Notes: generated from the sequence alone by a model not told the origin. DNA of 64,000 bases from Candidatus Ribeiella danica (GCA_016717335.1 JADKFS010000002.1:434001-498000), one strand, 5' to 3'. Positions 1-10,916 are shown, counted from the first letter of the stretch. Numbers and translations: made by a program.

Positions 1-1774
<1,774 letters not shown>

Positions 1775-1799
1775 TCTATCCTCCTCGGCGGGTGGGGTT

Positions 1800-1825
1800 T
1801 TGGGGAGGGCCGCGGCCCTCCCCAA
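1800..1825. repeat. Perfect 26-bp palindrome between glgA and glgE
   Basis: The half-site TTGGGGAGGGCCG is followed immediately by its exact reverse complement. It lies in the 77-bp gap between the synthase stop and the glgE start. No T-run follows on the minus strand, so it may attenuate or stabilise mRNA rather than terminate. That role is inferred. Confidence 0.5.
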
Positions 1826-1851
1826 GCCTCTCCCCTTTCAGGCCCCTCTGG

Positions 1852-3066
1852 CTATGTCACAAGCGACTTGTACAGATCGAGCGTCCGGTGGGCGATCGCG
1901 GTCCAGCTGAAGTGATCCTCGACGCGCCGGCGGCCGCTCTTGCCGAACCGTTCGCGCAGCGCCGGGTCGAGCGCGACCTGGTTGATCGCCGCGGCCAGGT
2001 CGCGCGAGAACGCCGCCGGGTCGAGCGGGTCGAACGTGCCCGGCCGGAGCTGCAGGTCGACCAGCAGGCCGGTCTCGCCGGGCACGACTACCTCGGGGAT
2101 GCCGCCGACAGCCGAGGCGACCACGGCGGTCTCGCAGGCCATGGCCTCGAGGTTGATGATGCCGAACGGCTCGTAGACCGACGGGCAGCAGAACACCGCC
2201 GCCTGCGAGTAGAACTGGATCACGTCCGCGCGCGGCAGCATCTCCTGGATCCAGATCACGCCCTCGCGGCCGGCGCTGACCTCGGCCACGCGCTGGGCCA
2301 TCTCCTGGCCGATCTCCTTGGTATCGGGCGCGCCGGCGCACAGCACCACCTGCAGCGACGGGTCGATGTCGGGGATCGCGTTGACCAGGTGGATGATGCC
2401 CTTCTGGCGCGTGATCCGGCCGACGAACAGCACGAACGGCCGGCCAGGATCGACCCCGCGCCGCTCGAGCGCGTCGACCGACGGGCTGTTGCGGTACTGC
2501 TGCAGGTCGATGCCGTTGTGGATGACGTGGATCTTCTCGGGCGCGATCGGGAAGAAGCGCAGCACGTCGTTGCGGGTCTCCTGCGAGACCGCGATCACGG
2601 CGTCGGCGTCCTCGATGCCGGTGCGCTCCATCCAGCTGCTCAGGTGGTAGCCGTTGCCGAGCTGCTCGACCTTCCAGGGGCGCAGCGGCTCAAGCGAGTG
2701 GATGGTGAGCACGAGCGGCACGCCCCACAGCTTCTTGGCCAGGAAGCCGGCCATGTCGGCGTACCAGGTGTGGCAGTGCACCACGCCGGCGTCGAGCGTA
2801 TCCTTGGCCATCGCCAGGCTGCGGTAGAACGCGTCGAGCGCGCCGCCGAAGCGCGGGTCGGTGTTCTGCTTGGCCTCGGCCCAGCCGCCGTACCCGCGAA
2901 CGCGCAGGCTGTCGGACTGCACATCCTGGTCGCCGAAGCAGCGCACCTCGACCTGCACAAGCTTGGCCAGCTCGCGGCTGAGGTACTCGACGTGGACCCC
3001 GGCGCCGCCGTAGACGTTCGGCGGGTACTCGTTGGTGAAAAGCGCGACTTTCTCCAGCTCTGACAT
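1852..3066 (-). CDS. glgA: GT4/GT5-type glycogen synthase, probably ADP-glucose:maltose-1-phosphate synthase (GlgM)
   Basis: This 404-residue glycosyltransferase begins MSELEKVALFTNEYPPNVYGGAGVHVEYLS, with the GGAG donor-binding loop. It carries a second Rossmann half (FVLFVGRITRQKGI) and the retaining-GT motif YEPFGIINLEAMACE. Length and motifs match the actinobacterial-type GlgA/GlgM, which makes alpha-maltose-1-phosphate from ADP-glucose and glucose-1-phosphate. The neighbouring glgE would use that product. The ATG at 3066 is preferred because GGAGG sits 8 nt upstream; an in-frame GTG at 3081 would place the SD inside the gene. Classical glycogen synthase activity cannot be excluded from sequence alone. 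Confidence 0.9.
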   Translation of the reverse strand: MSELEKVALFTNEYPPNVYGGAGVHVEYLSRELAKLVQVEVRCFGDQDVQSDSLRVRGYGGWAEAKQNTDPRFGGALDAFYRSLAMAKDTLDAGVVHCHTWYADMAGFLAKKLWGVPLVLTIHSLEPLRPWKVEQLGNGYHLSSWMERTGIEDADAVIAVSQETRNDVLRFFPIAPEKIHVIHNGIDLQQYRNSPSVDALERRGVDPGRPFVLFVGRITRQKGIIHLVNAIPDIDPSLQVVLCAGAPDTKEIGQEMAQRVAEVSAGREGVIWIQEMLPRADVIQFYSQAAVFCCPSVYEPFGIINLEAMACETAVVASAVGGIPEVVVPGETGLLVDLQLRPGTFDPLDPAAFSRDLAAAINQVALDPALRERFGKSGRRRVEDHFSWTAIAHRTLDLYKSLVT

Positions 3067-3191
3067 AGCGGCGGCCTCCACAGCACAGCAGGCGACCAGA
3101 GAGACAACCTATCGTTCGCGCGAGCGCGGCCGGCGCGGGCCGCCTCCCGCTCGGGGAGCGCGTAAAGAATTCGGAGTACTATAATAGCACA

Positions 3192-3600
3192 TATGCGAGT
3201 AGGCCTGTGCGGGGGCTGCGCGCCCCGCGCCCCCGCGGGCGGGTGTAATCCCCAGCTTGGTCGGGGGGCTGCGCGCCCCCCGTGCCCCCGCGGGCGGGGG
3301 TGGGCCGCCACCCCCGCCGCCCCCCTCCCGGGGCTTCGCCCCTGGACCCCAAAAGAACCTTGTCTCTGTTGCGATGCCTGACGCGCATGCCTGGCTGACT
3401 CCACGCGCGGCGGGATGGAACTCGTCCTGTAGCAATGGTGCTGGGCATGCGCCACTAGTATCGGATATGCCACAGGCATCATTTGCCGGAGGGGGATCGG
3501 GGGAACCGGCGTGGGTTCCCCCGGGCGGGGGGCCGGGAGCGCAGCGCCCCGGAAAGACTCCTGGCGGGGGCCGGGGGCACAGCACCCCGGAGAAAAAGAG
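3192..3600 (+). repeat. Dispersed GC-rich mosaic palindromic element, copy A
   Basis: This fills most of the 930-bp divergent gap between glgA and the giant secreted-protein gene. Order: two hairpin units of the type GGGGGCTGCGCGCCCCC, the marker CCCTGGACCCCAAAA (about 3340), and a core of about 130 bp containing ATGCCTGGCTGA. Then come the marker CATTTGCCGGAGGGG (about 3479), a hairpin GGGGGAACC/GGTTCCCCC, and CCGGGAGCGCAGCGCCCCGG. The remaining gap is AT-rich (3600-3900) and holds the promoter listed next. A TATTAT/TATAGT -10-like string near 3178-3186 could serve glgA but has no good -35. Confidence 0.85.
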
Positions 3601-3724
3601 AACACGATTTTAAGTGCAGGCCGCAATCTCGAAAACGCCAATATTCCATATAAATACCTATATCCCCGATATGAATAAATTGTCACGTTGTGAAACGTTC
3701 ACTAAAGAATATCAGATTCATATA

Positions 3725-3754
3725 TTGACAACAGGATGCTAGCGCGCCAATAAT
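3725..3754 (+). promoter_or_regulatory. Sigma-70-type promoter for the beta-helix protein gene
   Basis: TTGACA (3725-3730) and AATAAT (3749-3754) are separated by 18 bp in an unusually AT-rich island. Predicted transcription starts near 3761, leaving a leader of about 237 nt before the ATG at 3998. Confidence 0.65.
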
Positions 3755-3832
3755 AGCAATGTATTTCCATTATTCGCCCGAAAAAATGGCAAATACATGT
3801 GCTTTGGACCCTTGCAAAAACAAAGGAGGTCT

Positions 3833-3853
3833 ATGTCCGCATTTGCGCACTAA
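3833..3853 (+). other. Possible 6-codon upstream ORF in the long leader
   Basis: A perfect AAGGAGGT lies 2 nt before an ATG that opens a 6-codon frame (MSAFAH, then TAA). It sits between the promoter and the real start at 3998. It may be a leader peptide or ribosome standby site, or chance. There is no independent support. Confidence 0.25.
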
Positions 3854-3997
3854 TACTGCTGCCGCAATTAACGATCGCCTTTGCACAACAAGTGCAATCA
3901 ACCGGCAAATGACATGCTCATTGGAAGGATGCCGTCGCCCGCAGGCGTCAATCTCACTTCGAGCGCACAGCTTCAACGTCATTGCGAAGGAGGAGTT

Positions 3998-6900
3998 ATG
4001 ACCAGGTCCACGTACTCGCCTCGGCCCCGGCGGCCACGACACGTTGCGCGCACCGCACTCACGGTCGCCGTGCTCGCGCTCATATTGCTCGCCATGTCCG
4101 TCACGTCCGCCCCGGCGCTCGCCGCCGCGAGCACTGTCGTCACGCCGGCCGCGCTAGGCGGCTGGGCGCCCGCCAATGTGCGCGAGAACGCCACCGTCGG
4201 CATCAGCGCCGACGCGCCGCGCGGCACGGCGCCGAACGACCTCGGCTCGCTGAAGTTCACCACCGACACCATTGTATCGGGCAAGGATAAGGCCGACTTC
4301 CAGAAGATCTGGGGGATCGTGCCCGGCCGTACGCTCGGCAGCCTGAGCGCGCTGAGCTATGAGTTCTACCGCGCCGGCAGCAGCAGCGGCAACCAGCCCT
4401 TCCTCGCCCCTGCGCTGCGGCTGTACTACGCGACGCCGGGCGGCTCGACCGGCCTGCTGATCTGGGAGCCGGTCTACAACGGCTACCCGGCCAGCGTCCC
4501 AGTTGACAGCTGGGTTCCGGCCGACATCTTCGGCGGCAACTTCTGGATGCGCACGTTCAGCCCCGGCTTCACGGTCGAGCAGTATGGCGTGACGCTGGCG
4601 CAATGGAAGGCCGGCGCATCCTACACCGGCTCGCACATCCTCGGGCCCGACACCAACATCGTCGGCATTGAGGTCGGCGTGGGCTCTGGCTGGGGCGGCA
4701 AGTTTCTCGGCTACGTCGACAACGTCGCGATCAGCTTCGGCGCCGACAGCGTCTCGGCCAACTTCGAGCCGGCGCCGCAGTGCAGCCTGACCTGCTATGT
4801 CGACGGCGCGAGCGGCAGTGACGCCAACGGCGGCACCAGCCTCGCCGACGCCAAGAAGACCATCCAGGCCGGCGTCGACGCGGTGGCGCCCGGCGGTGTC
4901 GTGAAGGTCTACCCGGCGGCCTACAGCGAGACCGCCAGCGGGCGCACGCTGTTCGACGGCAGCGGGCCGTACCAGTTCGGCCTGTTCATCGGCCAGGACA
5001 AGGGCGGCATTACGATCCAGGGCGTGCGGGCCGACGGCAGCCCAATCGGCGCGTACGTGGATATCCAGGCCAGCGTGAAGACCAACGCCACCAACAACTT
5101 CGGCGCGAGCGGCGTCTTCGTCGAGGGCGACGGCGTGACGATCAGCGGCCTGGAGATCCAGGAGAACATCCCGGGCGACAACAAGACGCTCGAGATCATC
5201 GGCGACAGTTTCACGCTGAAGGGCTCGCACATCAACGTGCCGGACGGCGGCGCGCTGTACGTTGGCGACTGGCGCTTCGATCCGAGCAGCAGCGCCTCGC
5301 ACATCAAGAGCTACCGCGTCGAGGGCAACCTGCTGGACAAAGGCACCCAGATCGCGCTCGTCAACGGCGCCGGGCTCTCCGGGCCGGTCGGCAGCCGCGT
5401 GATCGAGGACAACACCTTCGATCTGGGCGGCGCCACCTGGCCGGCGATCAGCTTCTCGGGCGCCGACAGCGGCGTGCCCTGGTTCGTCTACCAGGTCGGT
5501 GGGGCGACGATCACCGGCAACACGTTCGAGAACGGCGCCGAGCAGTACATCCGCGCGCGCGGCACCTACCCGAACAGCCAGTTCGACTGGGCCTCGTACT
5601 GGAGCGGCAACACCTTCGACAAGGCGGTGGTGTTCGGCGCGAGCCCGCCCGCCGGCCTCGGCGCCTACGCCTACCCGAACGGCTACGGCACATTCAACAA
5701 CGTCCGCCGGATCGCCACCACGATCCAGAGCGAGATCGACCACGCCCAGGCCGGCGACACCGTGCTGGTCAAGCAGGGCACGTACGTCGAGCAGGTCGTG
5801 GTCGGCAAGAGCCTCGCGCTGCTTGGCGAGAGCGGCGCGGCCGCCACGCTCATCAAGGCGCCGAGCAGCATCCCGGTGGCGTCGAGCGCTAGCTCGAACA
5901 TCGTCACGATCGGCGGGGCGGGCGTGAGCGCCGAGATCTCCGGCTTTACCGTGGCCGGCCCCGGCCCGTCAGGGTGCGGCAGCATCGCCCGCGGCATCTT
6001 CGTGCGCGACGGCGCGAACGCGAACATTCACGACAACCGCATCCGCGACATCCGCGACCAGCCGCTCAGCGGCTGCCAGAACGGCGTCGGCATCCAGGTC
6101 GGCAGCGCCAGCCTGTCGACCACCGGCACGGCCACGATTCACAACAACACTGTCACGGGCTACCAGAAGAACGGCGTGACGATCAGCAATGTCGGGTCGA
6201 GCGCAACGATCAGCGGCAACACCATCACCGGCGCTGGCGCGACGAGCGTGATCGCGCAAAACGGCGTGCAGATCAGCGGCGGCGCGACCGGCACGATCTC
6301 CGGCAACACGATCCGCGGCCACTCCTACACGCCGTTCTCCTACGTCTCGACCGGCGTGCTGCTGTACGGCTCAGACGCAGACACCGACGGCAACACGATC
6401 GACGAGAACCAGGTTGGCATCTACCACATCGAGGGGTCGGGCACGCACGACGGCAACATCGTAAGCGCATCGTCCTCCGGCACGGGCTCGCCGACTTTCT
6501 GGGGCATCGTGGTCGACGACCCGCCGGCCACGCGCAGGCCGCAGCCGTATGACGTCCAGCCCGGTGCGCGCCAGCCGGCCGCCATCCAGGCGCAGGCCAG
6601 CAGCGGCGTGGTCGTCAAGGTGATCAATAACGAGCTGACCGGCGACGGCACGAGCGCCGGCATCGGGCTGGAGGGCGACGCAGGGTATGGCGCCCCCAAC
6701 ATCGCCTTCACGGCGACGAACAATACGATCAAGAGCTGGGGCACCGGCGTGGCGCTGACGGAGTGCGCCGGCAGCGGCTGCACGGGCAGCACCTTCACCA
6801 GCCTGAAGGTCAACCTCAACAGCTTCGCCGGCAACCGCGCGGGGCTCGACAACACCAGCGGCACGGCGGCCGACGCCGAGCAAAACTGGTGGGGCAGTAA

Positions 6901-8365
6901 GTTCGGGCCGACCAACGCCGGCAACCCGAGCGGCACGGGCGACACGGTCAGCGGCAGCGTCGACTTCGAGCCGTGGCTGTGCAGCGGCGCGGACACGTCG
7001 AGCGCGGTCGGCTTCCAGCCGAACCCGCAGACCTCGCCCTGTGTCTTCGCCGCCAGCCTGGCCTTCAGCACCCAGCCCGGCGGCGCGGTCGCCGGGAGCC
7101 CGCTCGGCCCGCAGCCGGCCGTGACGATCAAGGACCAGGACGGCAATACGCTCACGACCTACAACGGCGCGGTCACGCTCGCCCTCGGCGCGAACCCCGG
7201 CGGCGGGACGCTGGCCGGCACGCTGACCGTCAACGCGGTCAACGGCGTGGCAAGCTTCACGAACCTGTCGATCAATAAGGCCGGCGTCGGCTACACCCTG
7301 GTCGCCAGCGCGGCCAGCCTCCAGGCGATCAGCGGCCCGTTCAGCATCACCGCCGGCCCGGCCGCGAAGCTGATCTTCAGCGCCCAGCCGGGCAGCGGCA
7401 TCGTCAACCTTCCGCTGAGCCAGCAGCCGGCCGTGACCGCGCTAGACGCCTACAACAACACCGTGACCGGCTTCAGCGGTGCGGTGACGCTGGCGATTGG
7501 AGCGAACCCCGGCGGCGGCGCGCTGAGCGGCACGGCCACCGTCAACGCAGTCGGCGGCGTGGCGACCTTCAGCGGCCTGAAGATCAGCAAGGCTGGCGTC
7601 GGCTACACCTTGGCCGCCAGCGCGACCGGCCTGACCAGCGCGATTAGCGCGCCGTTCAACATTGGGCCGGCCAACGCGGCAGCCGCAACCAAGATCTACG
7701 CTGTCCACGACAGCGGCAGCCGCGACAGCCAGTTCTTCACGATCGACCTGTCCAGCCAGGCCAAGACGGTCAGCGCGCTCGGGCCGCTGCAGAAGGGCCG
7801 CGACATCGAGGCGCTCGACATCGACCCGGCGACCGGGCTGATCTACGCGACCGCCGGCGATGAGAACAGCTTCGGCCAGAAGGGCTACCTGTTCCTGGTC
7901 GACGGCCTGACCGGCGCGCTAACGCCGGTCGGCAGCAGCGGCCAGAAAGAGATCGAGGCGATCTCGTTCCGGCCGACCGACGGCACGCTGTGGGGCTGGG
8001 GCGCCGGCAAAGGGCTGATCACGATCAACAAAGCCACCGGCGCATCGACCGTGATCTTCAAGTCGACCAAGGACATCGAGGGCCTGGCCTGGAGCAACGA
8101 CGGCAGCAAGCTGTACGCCACCTCAGGCAAGACGCTGTACGTCTACGACCCGGTCGCCCAGAAGCTGACCTCGCTTGCGTCGAACCTGCCGGGGGCGACC
8201 GAGGCGCTGGACATGCGACCGGACGGCCTGCTGGCGCTGGGCGTGTCGGACAAAACCACGCTGTATGCCTACAACGTGACCACCAAGCAGGTGGTGACGG
8301 CACAGGGCATCAGCGTGAAGCCGTACGATGACGTGGAAGGAGTTAGCTGGCCGGTCGCGCGGTAG
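3998..8365 (+). CDS. Giant secreted right-handed beta-helix protein with Ig-like repeats and C-terminal beta-propeller-like domain
   Basis: A 1455-residue extracellular protein. Residues 1-45 are a signal peptide (Arg-rich N-region, then TVAVLALILLAMSVTSAPALA). Residues about 50-255 form an N-terminal domain. From about 262 (CYVDGASGSDANGGTSLADA) to about 995 it is a parallel beta-helix, with many ISGNTI/GNTF turns, a second TIQSEIDHAQAGDTVLVKQG segment and an NWWG turn near 965. Two Ig-like repeats of about 100 residues follow (LAFSTQPGG..., LIFSAQPGS..., each ending INKAGVGYTL or ISKAGVGYTL). The C-terminal 230 residues resemble a propeller (IYATAGDENS, LYATSGKTLYVYD). AAGGAGGAG precedes the ATG. 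An adhesin or glycan-binding role is inferred; no catalytic residues were identified. Confidence 0.85.
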   Translation: MTRSTYSPRPRRPRHVARTALTVAVLALILLAMSVTSAPALAAASTVVTPAALGGWAPANVRENATVGISADAPRGTAPNDLGSLKFTTDTIVSGKDKADFQKIWGIVPGRTLGSLSALSYEFYRAGSSSGNQPFLAPALRLYYATPGGSTGLLIWEPVYNGYPASVPVDSWVPADIFGGNFWMRTFSPGFTVEQYGVTLAQWKAGASYTGSHILGPDTNIVGIEVGVGSGWGGKFLGYVDNVAISFGADSVSANFEPAPQCSLTCYVDGASGSDANGGTSLADAKKTIQAGVDAVAPGGVVKVYPAAYSETASGRTLFDGSGPYQFGLFIGQDKGGITIQGVRADGSPIGAYVDIQASVKTNATNNFGASGVFVEGDGVTISGLEIQENIPGDNKTLEIIGDSFTLKGSHINVPDGGALYVGDWRFDPSSSASHIKSYRVEGNLLDKGTQIALVNGAGLSGPVGSRVIEDNTFDLGGATWPAISFSGADSGVPWFVYQVGGATITGNTFENGAEQYIRARGTYPNSQFDWASYWSGNTFDKAVVFGASPPAGLGAYAYPNGYGTFNNVRRIATTIQSEIDHAQAGDTVLVKQGTYVEQVVVGKSLALLGESGAAATLIKAPSSIPVASSASSNIVTIGGAGVSAEISGFTVAGPGPSGCGSIARGIFVRDGANANIHDNRIRDIRDQPLSGCQNGVGIQVGSASLSTTGTATIHNNTVTGYQKNGVTISNVGSSATISGNTITGAGATSVIAQNGVQISGGATGTISGNTIRGHSYTPFSYVSTGVLLYGSDADTDGNTIDENQVGIYHIEGSGTHDGNIVSASSSGTGSPTFWGIVVDDPPATRRPQPYDVQPGARQPAAIQAQASSGVVVKVINNELTGDGTSAGIGLEGDAGYGAPNIAFTATNNTIKSWGTGVALTECAGSGCTGSTFTSLKVNLNSFAGNRAGLDNTSGTAADAEQNWWGSKFGPTNAGNPSGTGDTVSGSVDFEPWLCSGADTSSAVGFQPNPQTSPCVFAASLAFSTQPGGAVAGSPLGPQPAVTIKDQDGNTLTTYNGAVTLALGANPGGGTLAGTLTVNAVNGVASFTNLSINKAGVGYTLVASAASLQAISGPFSITAGPAAKLIFSAQPGSGIVNLPLSQQPAVTALDAYNNTVTGFSGAVTLAIGANPGGGALSGTATVNAVGGVATFSGLKISKAGVGYTLAASATGLTSAISAPFNIGPANAAAATKIYAVHDSGSRDSQFFTIDLSSQAKTVSALGPLQKGRDIEALDIDPATGLIYATAGDENSFGQKGYLFLVDGLTGALTPVGSSGQKEIEAISFRPTDGTLWGWGAGKGLITINKATGASTVIFKSTKDIEGLAWSNDGSKLYATSGKTLYVYDPVAQKLTSLASNLPGATEALDMRPDGLLALGVSDKTTLYAYNVTTKQVVTAQGISVKPYDDVEGVSWPVAR

Positions 8366-8386
8366 CGACGCCAGGCAGGCTGCTTC

Positions 8387-8423
8387 GCCGCGCCCCTCGC
8401 CAGCAATGGCCGAGGGGCGCGGC
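8387..8423 (+). terminator. Strong hairpin after the beta-helix protein gene
   Basis: GCCGCGCCCCTCG and CGAGGGGCGCGGC form a perfect 13-bp stem around an 11-nt loop, 21 nt after the stop codon. No T-run follows, so intrinsic termination is uncertain; it may be an mRNA 3'-end stabiliser. Confidence 0.4.
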
Positions 8424-9000
8424 GCTTGGCGCCCGCGGGGGGCTGCGCGCCCCCCGCGCCCCCCTCCCGGGGCTTCGCCCCTGGACCCCAAAAGAACCTT
8501 GTCTCTGTTGCGATGCTTGGCGCGCATGCCTGGCTGAATCCAGGCGCGCCGGGATGTGCACAGGCCGTGCTCGATTAGTGTGAGGCATCCGCCACTGGCA
8601 TTGAAATGGAGACAGCCTGATTTGCCGGAGGGGGGCCGGGGGAACCGGCGTGGGTTCCCCCGGGCGGGGGGCCGGGGGCGCAGCGCCCCGGAAAGAGTCC
8701 TGGCGCAGCCGCCTGAACCGGCGTGGGTTCCCCCGGGCGGGGGGCCGGGGGCGCAGCGCCCCGGAAAGAGTCCTGGCGCAGCCGCCTGAACCGGCGTGGG
8801 TTCCCCCGGGCGGGGGGCCGGGGGCGCAGCGCCCCGGAAAGAGTCCTGGCGCAGCCGCCTGAACCGGCGTGGGTTCCCCCGGGCGGGGGGCCGGGGGCGC
8901 AGCGCCCCGGAGAAAACATGACAAGCTGACAAGCTGACAAGGCGGGGGCCGGGGGCGCAGCGCCCCGAAAGGGTCCTGGCGGGGGAGCGGGGGCGCATAG
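8424..9000 (+). repeat. Dispersed GC-rich element, copy B, expanded into a 73-bp tandem array
   Basis: Markers CCCTGGACCCCAAAA (about 8482) and ATTTGCCGGAGGGG (about 8620) bracket a core containing the hairpin GCCTGGCTGAATCCAGGC. From 8642 the right-hand hairpin module repeats at exactly 73-bp spacing (8642, 8715, 8788, 8861). Each unit is a constant part of about 49 bp with two hairpins plus a 24-bp linker (AGAGTCCTGGCGCAGCCG...). An octamer tract (TGACAAGC)n interrupts it at about 8918-8942. No credible gene lies here: the proline-rich frames are repeat translations. Confidence 0.85.
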
Positions 9001-9020
9001 CCCCCGAAAAGCGCCGCGGC

Positions 9021-9049
9021 TTGACACAAACCGCCGCCATTGCGATAAT
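9021..9049 (+). promoter_or_regulatory. Near-consensus sigma-70 promoter
   Basis: TTGACA (9021-9026), a 17-bp spacer, then GATAAT (9044-9049). The predicted start near 9056 is 25 nt upstream of the GTG chosen for the next gene, and it rules out the upstream TTG at 9021 as that gene's start. Confidence 0.75.
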
Positions 9050-9080
9050 CCGGCAGAGCCAGCAAAGCGACGGAGCACCT

Positions 9081-9746
9081 GTGAAGAGCAACCCGCTGCC
9101 AGCGATCCCATCGGCGCTGGCGGCCCTGGGCATCAACGCCATCCCGGCCGGGATCGTCCTCCTCGGAGGGCGATCGGCCGCGACCGCGATGGTGCTGTAC
9201 TTTCTCGAGAACATCGTGGCCGTGCTGCTCGCCGCCGCGCGCGTTCGCATGCTCGCACCCGCGCGCGACGCGGCCTACGCCGGGGCGACGCCCGACTATA
9301 CGCAGATCAAGGTGAACGGCCGGCTCGTCTTTCGCGGGCAGACCGCGCGCGATCGCCGCTCGCTGCTGACGGGCTACCTGATATCCTCGCTCGGCCTGTC
9401 GATCGGCGCCGGCGTGTTCCTCTTCGCGTTCCTCTTTCTGATCCTGCGCGCGAGCGTCCCGGGCGCGGTGATCGTGTCGGGCGCGGGCGGCATGGCCGCC
9501 TTTCAGCTCGTGAGCTTCGTGGCCGACCTCTTCCTGAGCGGCCCGCTGCCGCCCGCGCGGGCTGAGCTCTTGCTGCAGCGAAGCCTGGGCCGGGTGGCCC
9601 TGCTGTACGCCTCGGTGTTCGCGGGCGTCGTCCTGGCGCTGTTCGTCGACAGCTGGTTCGTCCTGCCGTTCGCCGCGCTCAAGACCATCGTCGACCTGGC
9701 GGCGCCGGTCCAGCAGGCTGTCGAGCGAGGCCGCTCGGGCGAGTGA
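9081..9746 (+). CDS. Polytopic membrane protein of unknown function (DUF6498-like)
   Basis: A 221-residue integral membrane protein. Hydrophobic segments include ALAALGINAIPAGIVLL, MVLYFLENIVAVLLAA, YLISSLGLSIGAGVFLFAF, MAAFQLVSFVADLFL and LLYASVFAGVVLALFV. The N-terminal pattern (N..P.G...L.G...A.....Y..EN) resembles DUF6498-type proteins, but that match is from memory only. The GTG at 9081 with GGAG 5 nt upstream is chosen because the upstream in-frame TTG lies inside the -35 box. The stop is 14 nt before the next gene, so the two are probably co-transcribed. Confidence 0.72.
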   Translation: MKSNPLPAIPSALAALGINAIPAGIVLLGGRSAATAMVLYFLENIVAVLLAAARVRMLAPARDAAYAGATPDYTQIKVNGRLVFRGQTARDRRSLLTGYLISSLGLSIGAGVFLFAFLFLILRASVPGAVIVSGAGGMAAFQLVSFVADLFLSGPLPPARAELLLQRSLGRVALLYASVFAGVVLALFVDSWFVLPFAALKTIVDLAAPVQQAVERGRSGE

Positions 9747-9760
9747 TCACGGAGAGCGCT

Positions 9761-10900
9761 ATGATCGACCCCGGCATCCAGGCCGCGATCGAGCAGATCC
9801 ACGGCTCGGCGCACAAGCTGGTGTTCGAGTTCGCCGGCGCGGGCAGCCTGGCGCTGTTCTGGCTGCACGGCGTGCCCGGCTCGTCGCGCACGGTCCTCGA
9901 GGCGACCGACCGCTACGCGTCGGCCTCGCTGGCCGAGCTGCTCGGCCGCGCGCCCGAGCAGTTCGTCGCGCGCGAGACCGCGGCGGCGATGGCGTCGGCC
10001 GCCTACCGGCGCGCCAATCGCCTGGCCGAGCCGGGGACGGTCGCCCTCGGGGTCGGCTGCACCGCCGCGCTCGTCACCGACCGGGAGCGCCGCGGCGAGG
10101 ACCGCTGCTGGGTAGCAGTGCGCGACCGCTCCGGCGTCAGCAGCTACGGCCTAGTGATGGAAAAGGGCGCGCGCGACCGGCTGGGCGAGGAGACGGTCGT
10201 GAGCCAGCTGATCGTCCGCGCGGTCGCCGAGGCCTGCGGGGTTGCCCCGGCGCGCGTGGCGACGCTGGATGGCGAGCGGGTCGAGTGGGAGCGCGAGGCG
10301 CGCGAGGACCCGATCGGGCAGCTGCTCGACGGCACCGCGCGCACCGTCACCGCCGCGCCGGACGGCGTGCTGGCGGCCGACCGGCCAGTGCGCGGCGCCA
10401 TCCTGTCCGGGTCGTTCAACCCGCTGCACCCCGGCCACGAGCGTCTGGCGCAGGCCGCGGCGGCGGCGCTCGGCATGCCGGCGATCTTCGAGCTGCCGAT
10501 CCTGAACGCCGACAAGGCCCCGCTGAGCTACGCCGAGATCGAGCGGCGGCTGGCGCAGTTCCGCTGGCGCTACACCGCCGTGCTCTCGCGCGAGCCGCTG
10601 TTCGTGGGCAAGGCGGCGCTGTACCCCGGCAGCGTCTTTGTCGTCGGCCACGACACCGCCGAGCGGATCGTCGACCCGCGCTACTATGGCGATGAGGCCG
10701 CGCGCGATGCGGCGCTGGCGCGCATTCGCGCCGAGGGCTGCCGCTTCCTGGTCGCCGGCCGGCTGGACGACGGGGTGTTCCGCACGCTGCGCGACATCGC
10801 CGTGCCGCCCGGCTTCGCCGACCTGTTCATCGAGCTGCCCGAGGCCGCGTTCCGGGTCGACCTCTCGTCGACGGAGATACGGGCGCGCCAGGGCGCGTGA
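9761..10900 (+). CDS. CinA-like (PncC) domain fused to an NMN adenylyltransferase-like nucleotidyltransferase
   Basis: A 379-residue two-domain protein. Residues about 1-165 resemble the CinA C-terminal/PncC fold (FEFAGAGSLALFWLHGVPGSS, then GVGCTAAL and SQLIVRAVAEACG), the NMN-deamidase family. Residues about 210-379 are a nucleotidyltransferase: GAILSGSFNPLHPGHERLA contains the HxGH box and VDLSSTEIRAR matches the ISSTxxR box of NadD enzymes. NMN recycling to NAD or a related nucleotide-sugar step is inferred. The ATG at 9761 has GGAG 6 nt upstream; an upstream in-frame GTG at 9743 overlaps the previous stop. The next gene follows 16 nt later. CinA active-site residues were not checked individually. 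Confidence 0.8.
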   Translation: MIDPGIQAAIEQIHGSAHKLVFEFAGAGSLALFWLHGVPGSSRTVLEATDRYASASLAELLGRAPEQFVARETAAAMASAAYRRANRLAEPGTVALGVGCTAALVTDRERRGEDRCWVAVRDRSGVSSYGLVMEKGARDRLGEETVVSQLIVRAVAEACGVAPARVATLDGERVEWEREAREDPIGQLLDGTARTVTAAPDGVLAADRPVRGAILSGSFNPLHPGHERLAQAAAAALGMPAIFELPILNADKAPLSYAEIERRLAQFRWRYTAVLSREPLFVGKAALYPGSVFVVGHDTAERIVDPRYYGDEAARDAALARIRAEGCRFLVAGRLDDGVFRTLRDIAVPPGFADLFIELPEAAFRVDLSSTEIRARQGA

Positions 10901-10916
10901 GGAGAGGAGTGCAACC

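Noticed and set aside
3761..3997. Cyclic-di-GMP or other known riboswitch in the long leader
   Set aside because: Conserved core sequences of the GEMM and other common classes could not be found by eye.
3759..4001. 80-codon frame in the beta-helix gene leader
   Set aside because: No ribosome site at its start, ends just at the real ATG, no recognisable features.
8642..8920. CRISPR-like array
   Set aside because: Units are tandem copies with the same linker in every unit, no distinct spacers, and no cas genes; it is an amplified hairpin module.
8575..9111. Proline/arginine-rich protein frames in the GC element
   Set aside because: They translate the hairpin repeats in several frames on both strands, recur at every copy, and lack ribosome sites.
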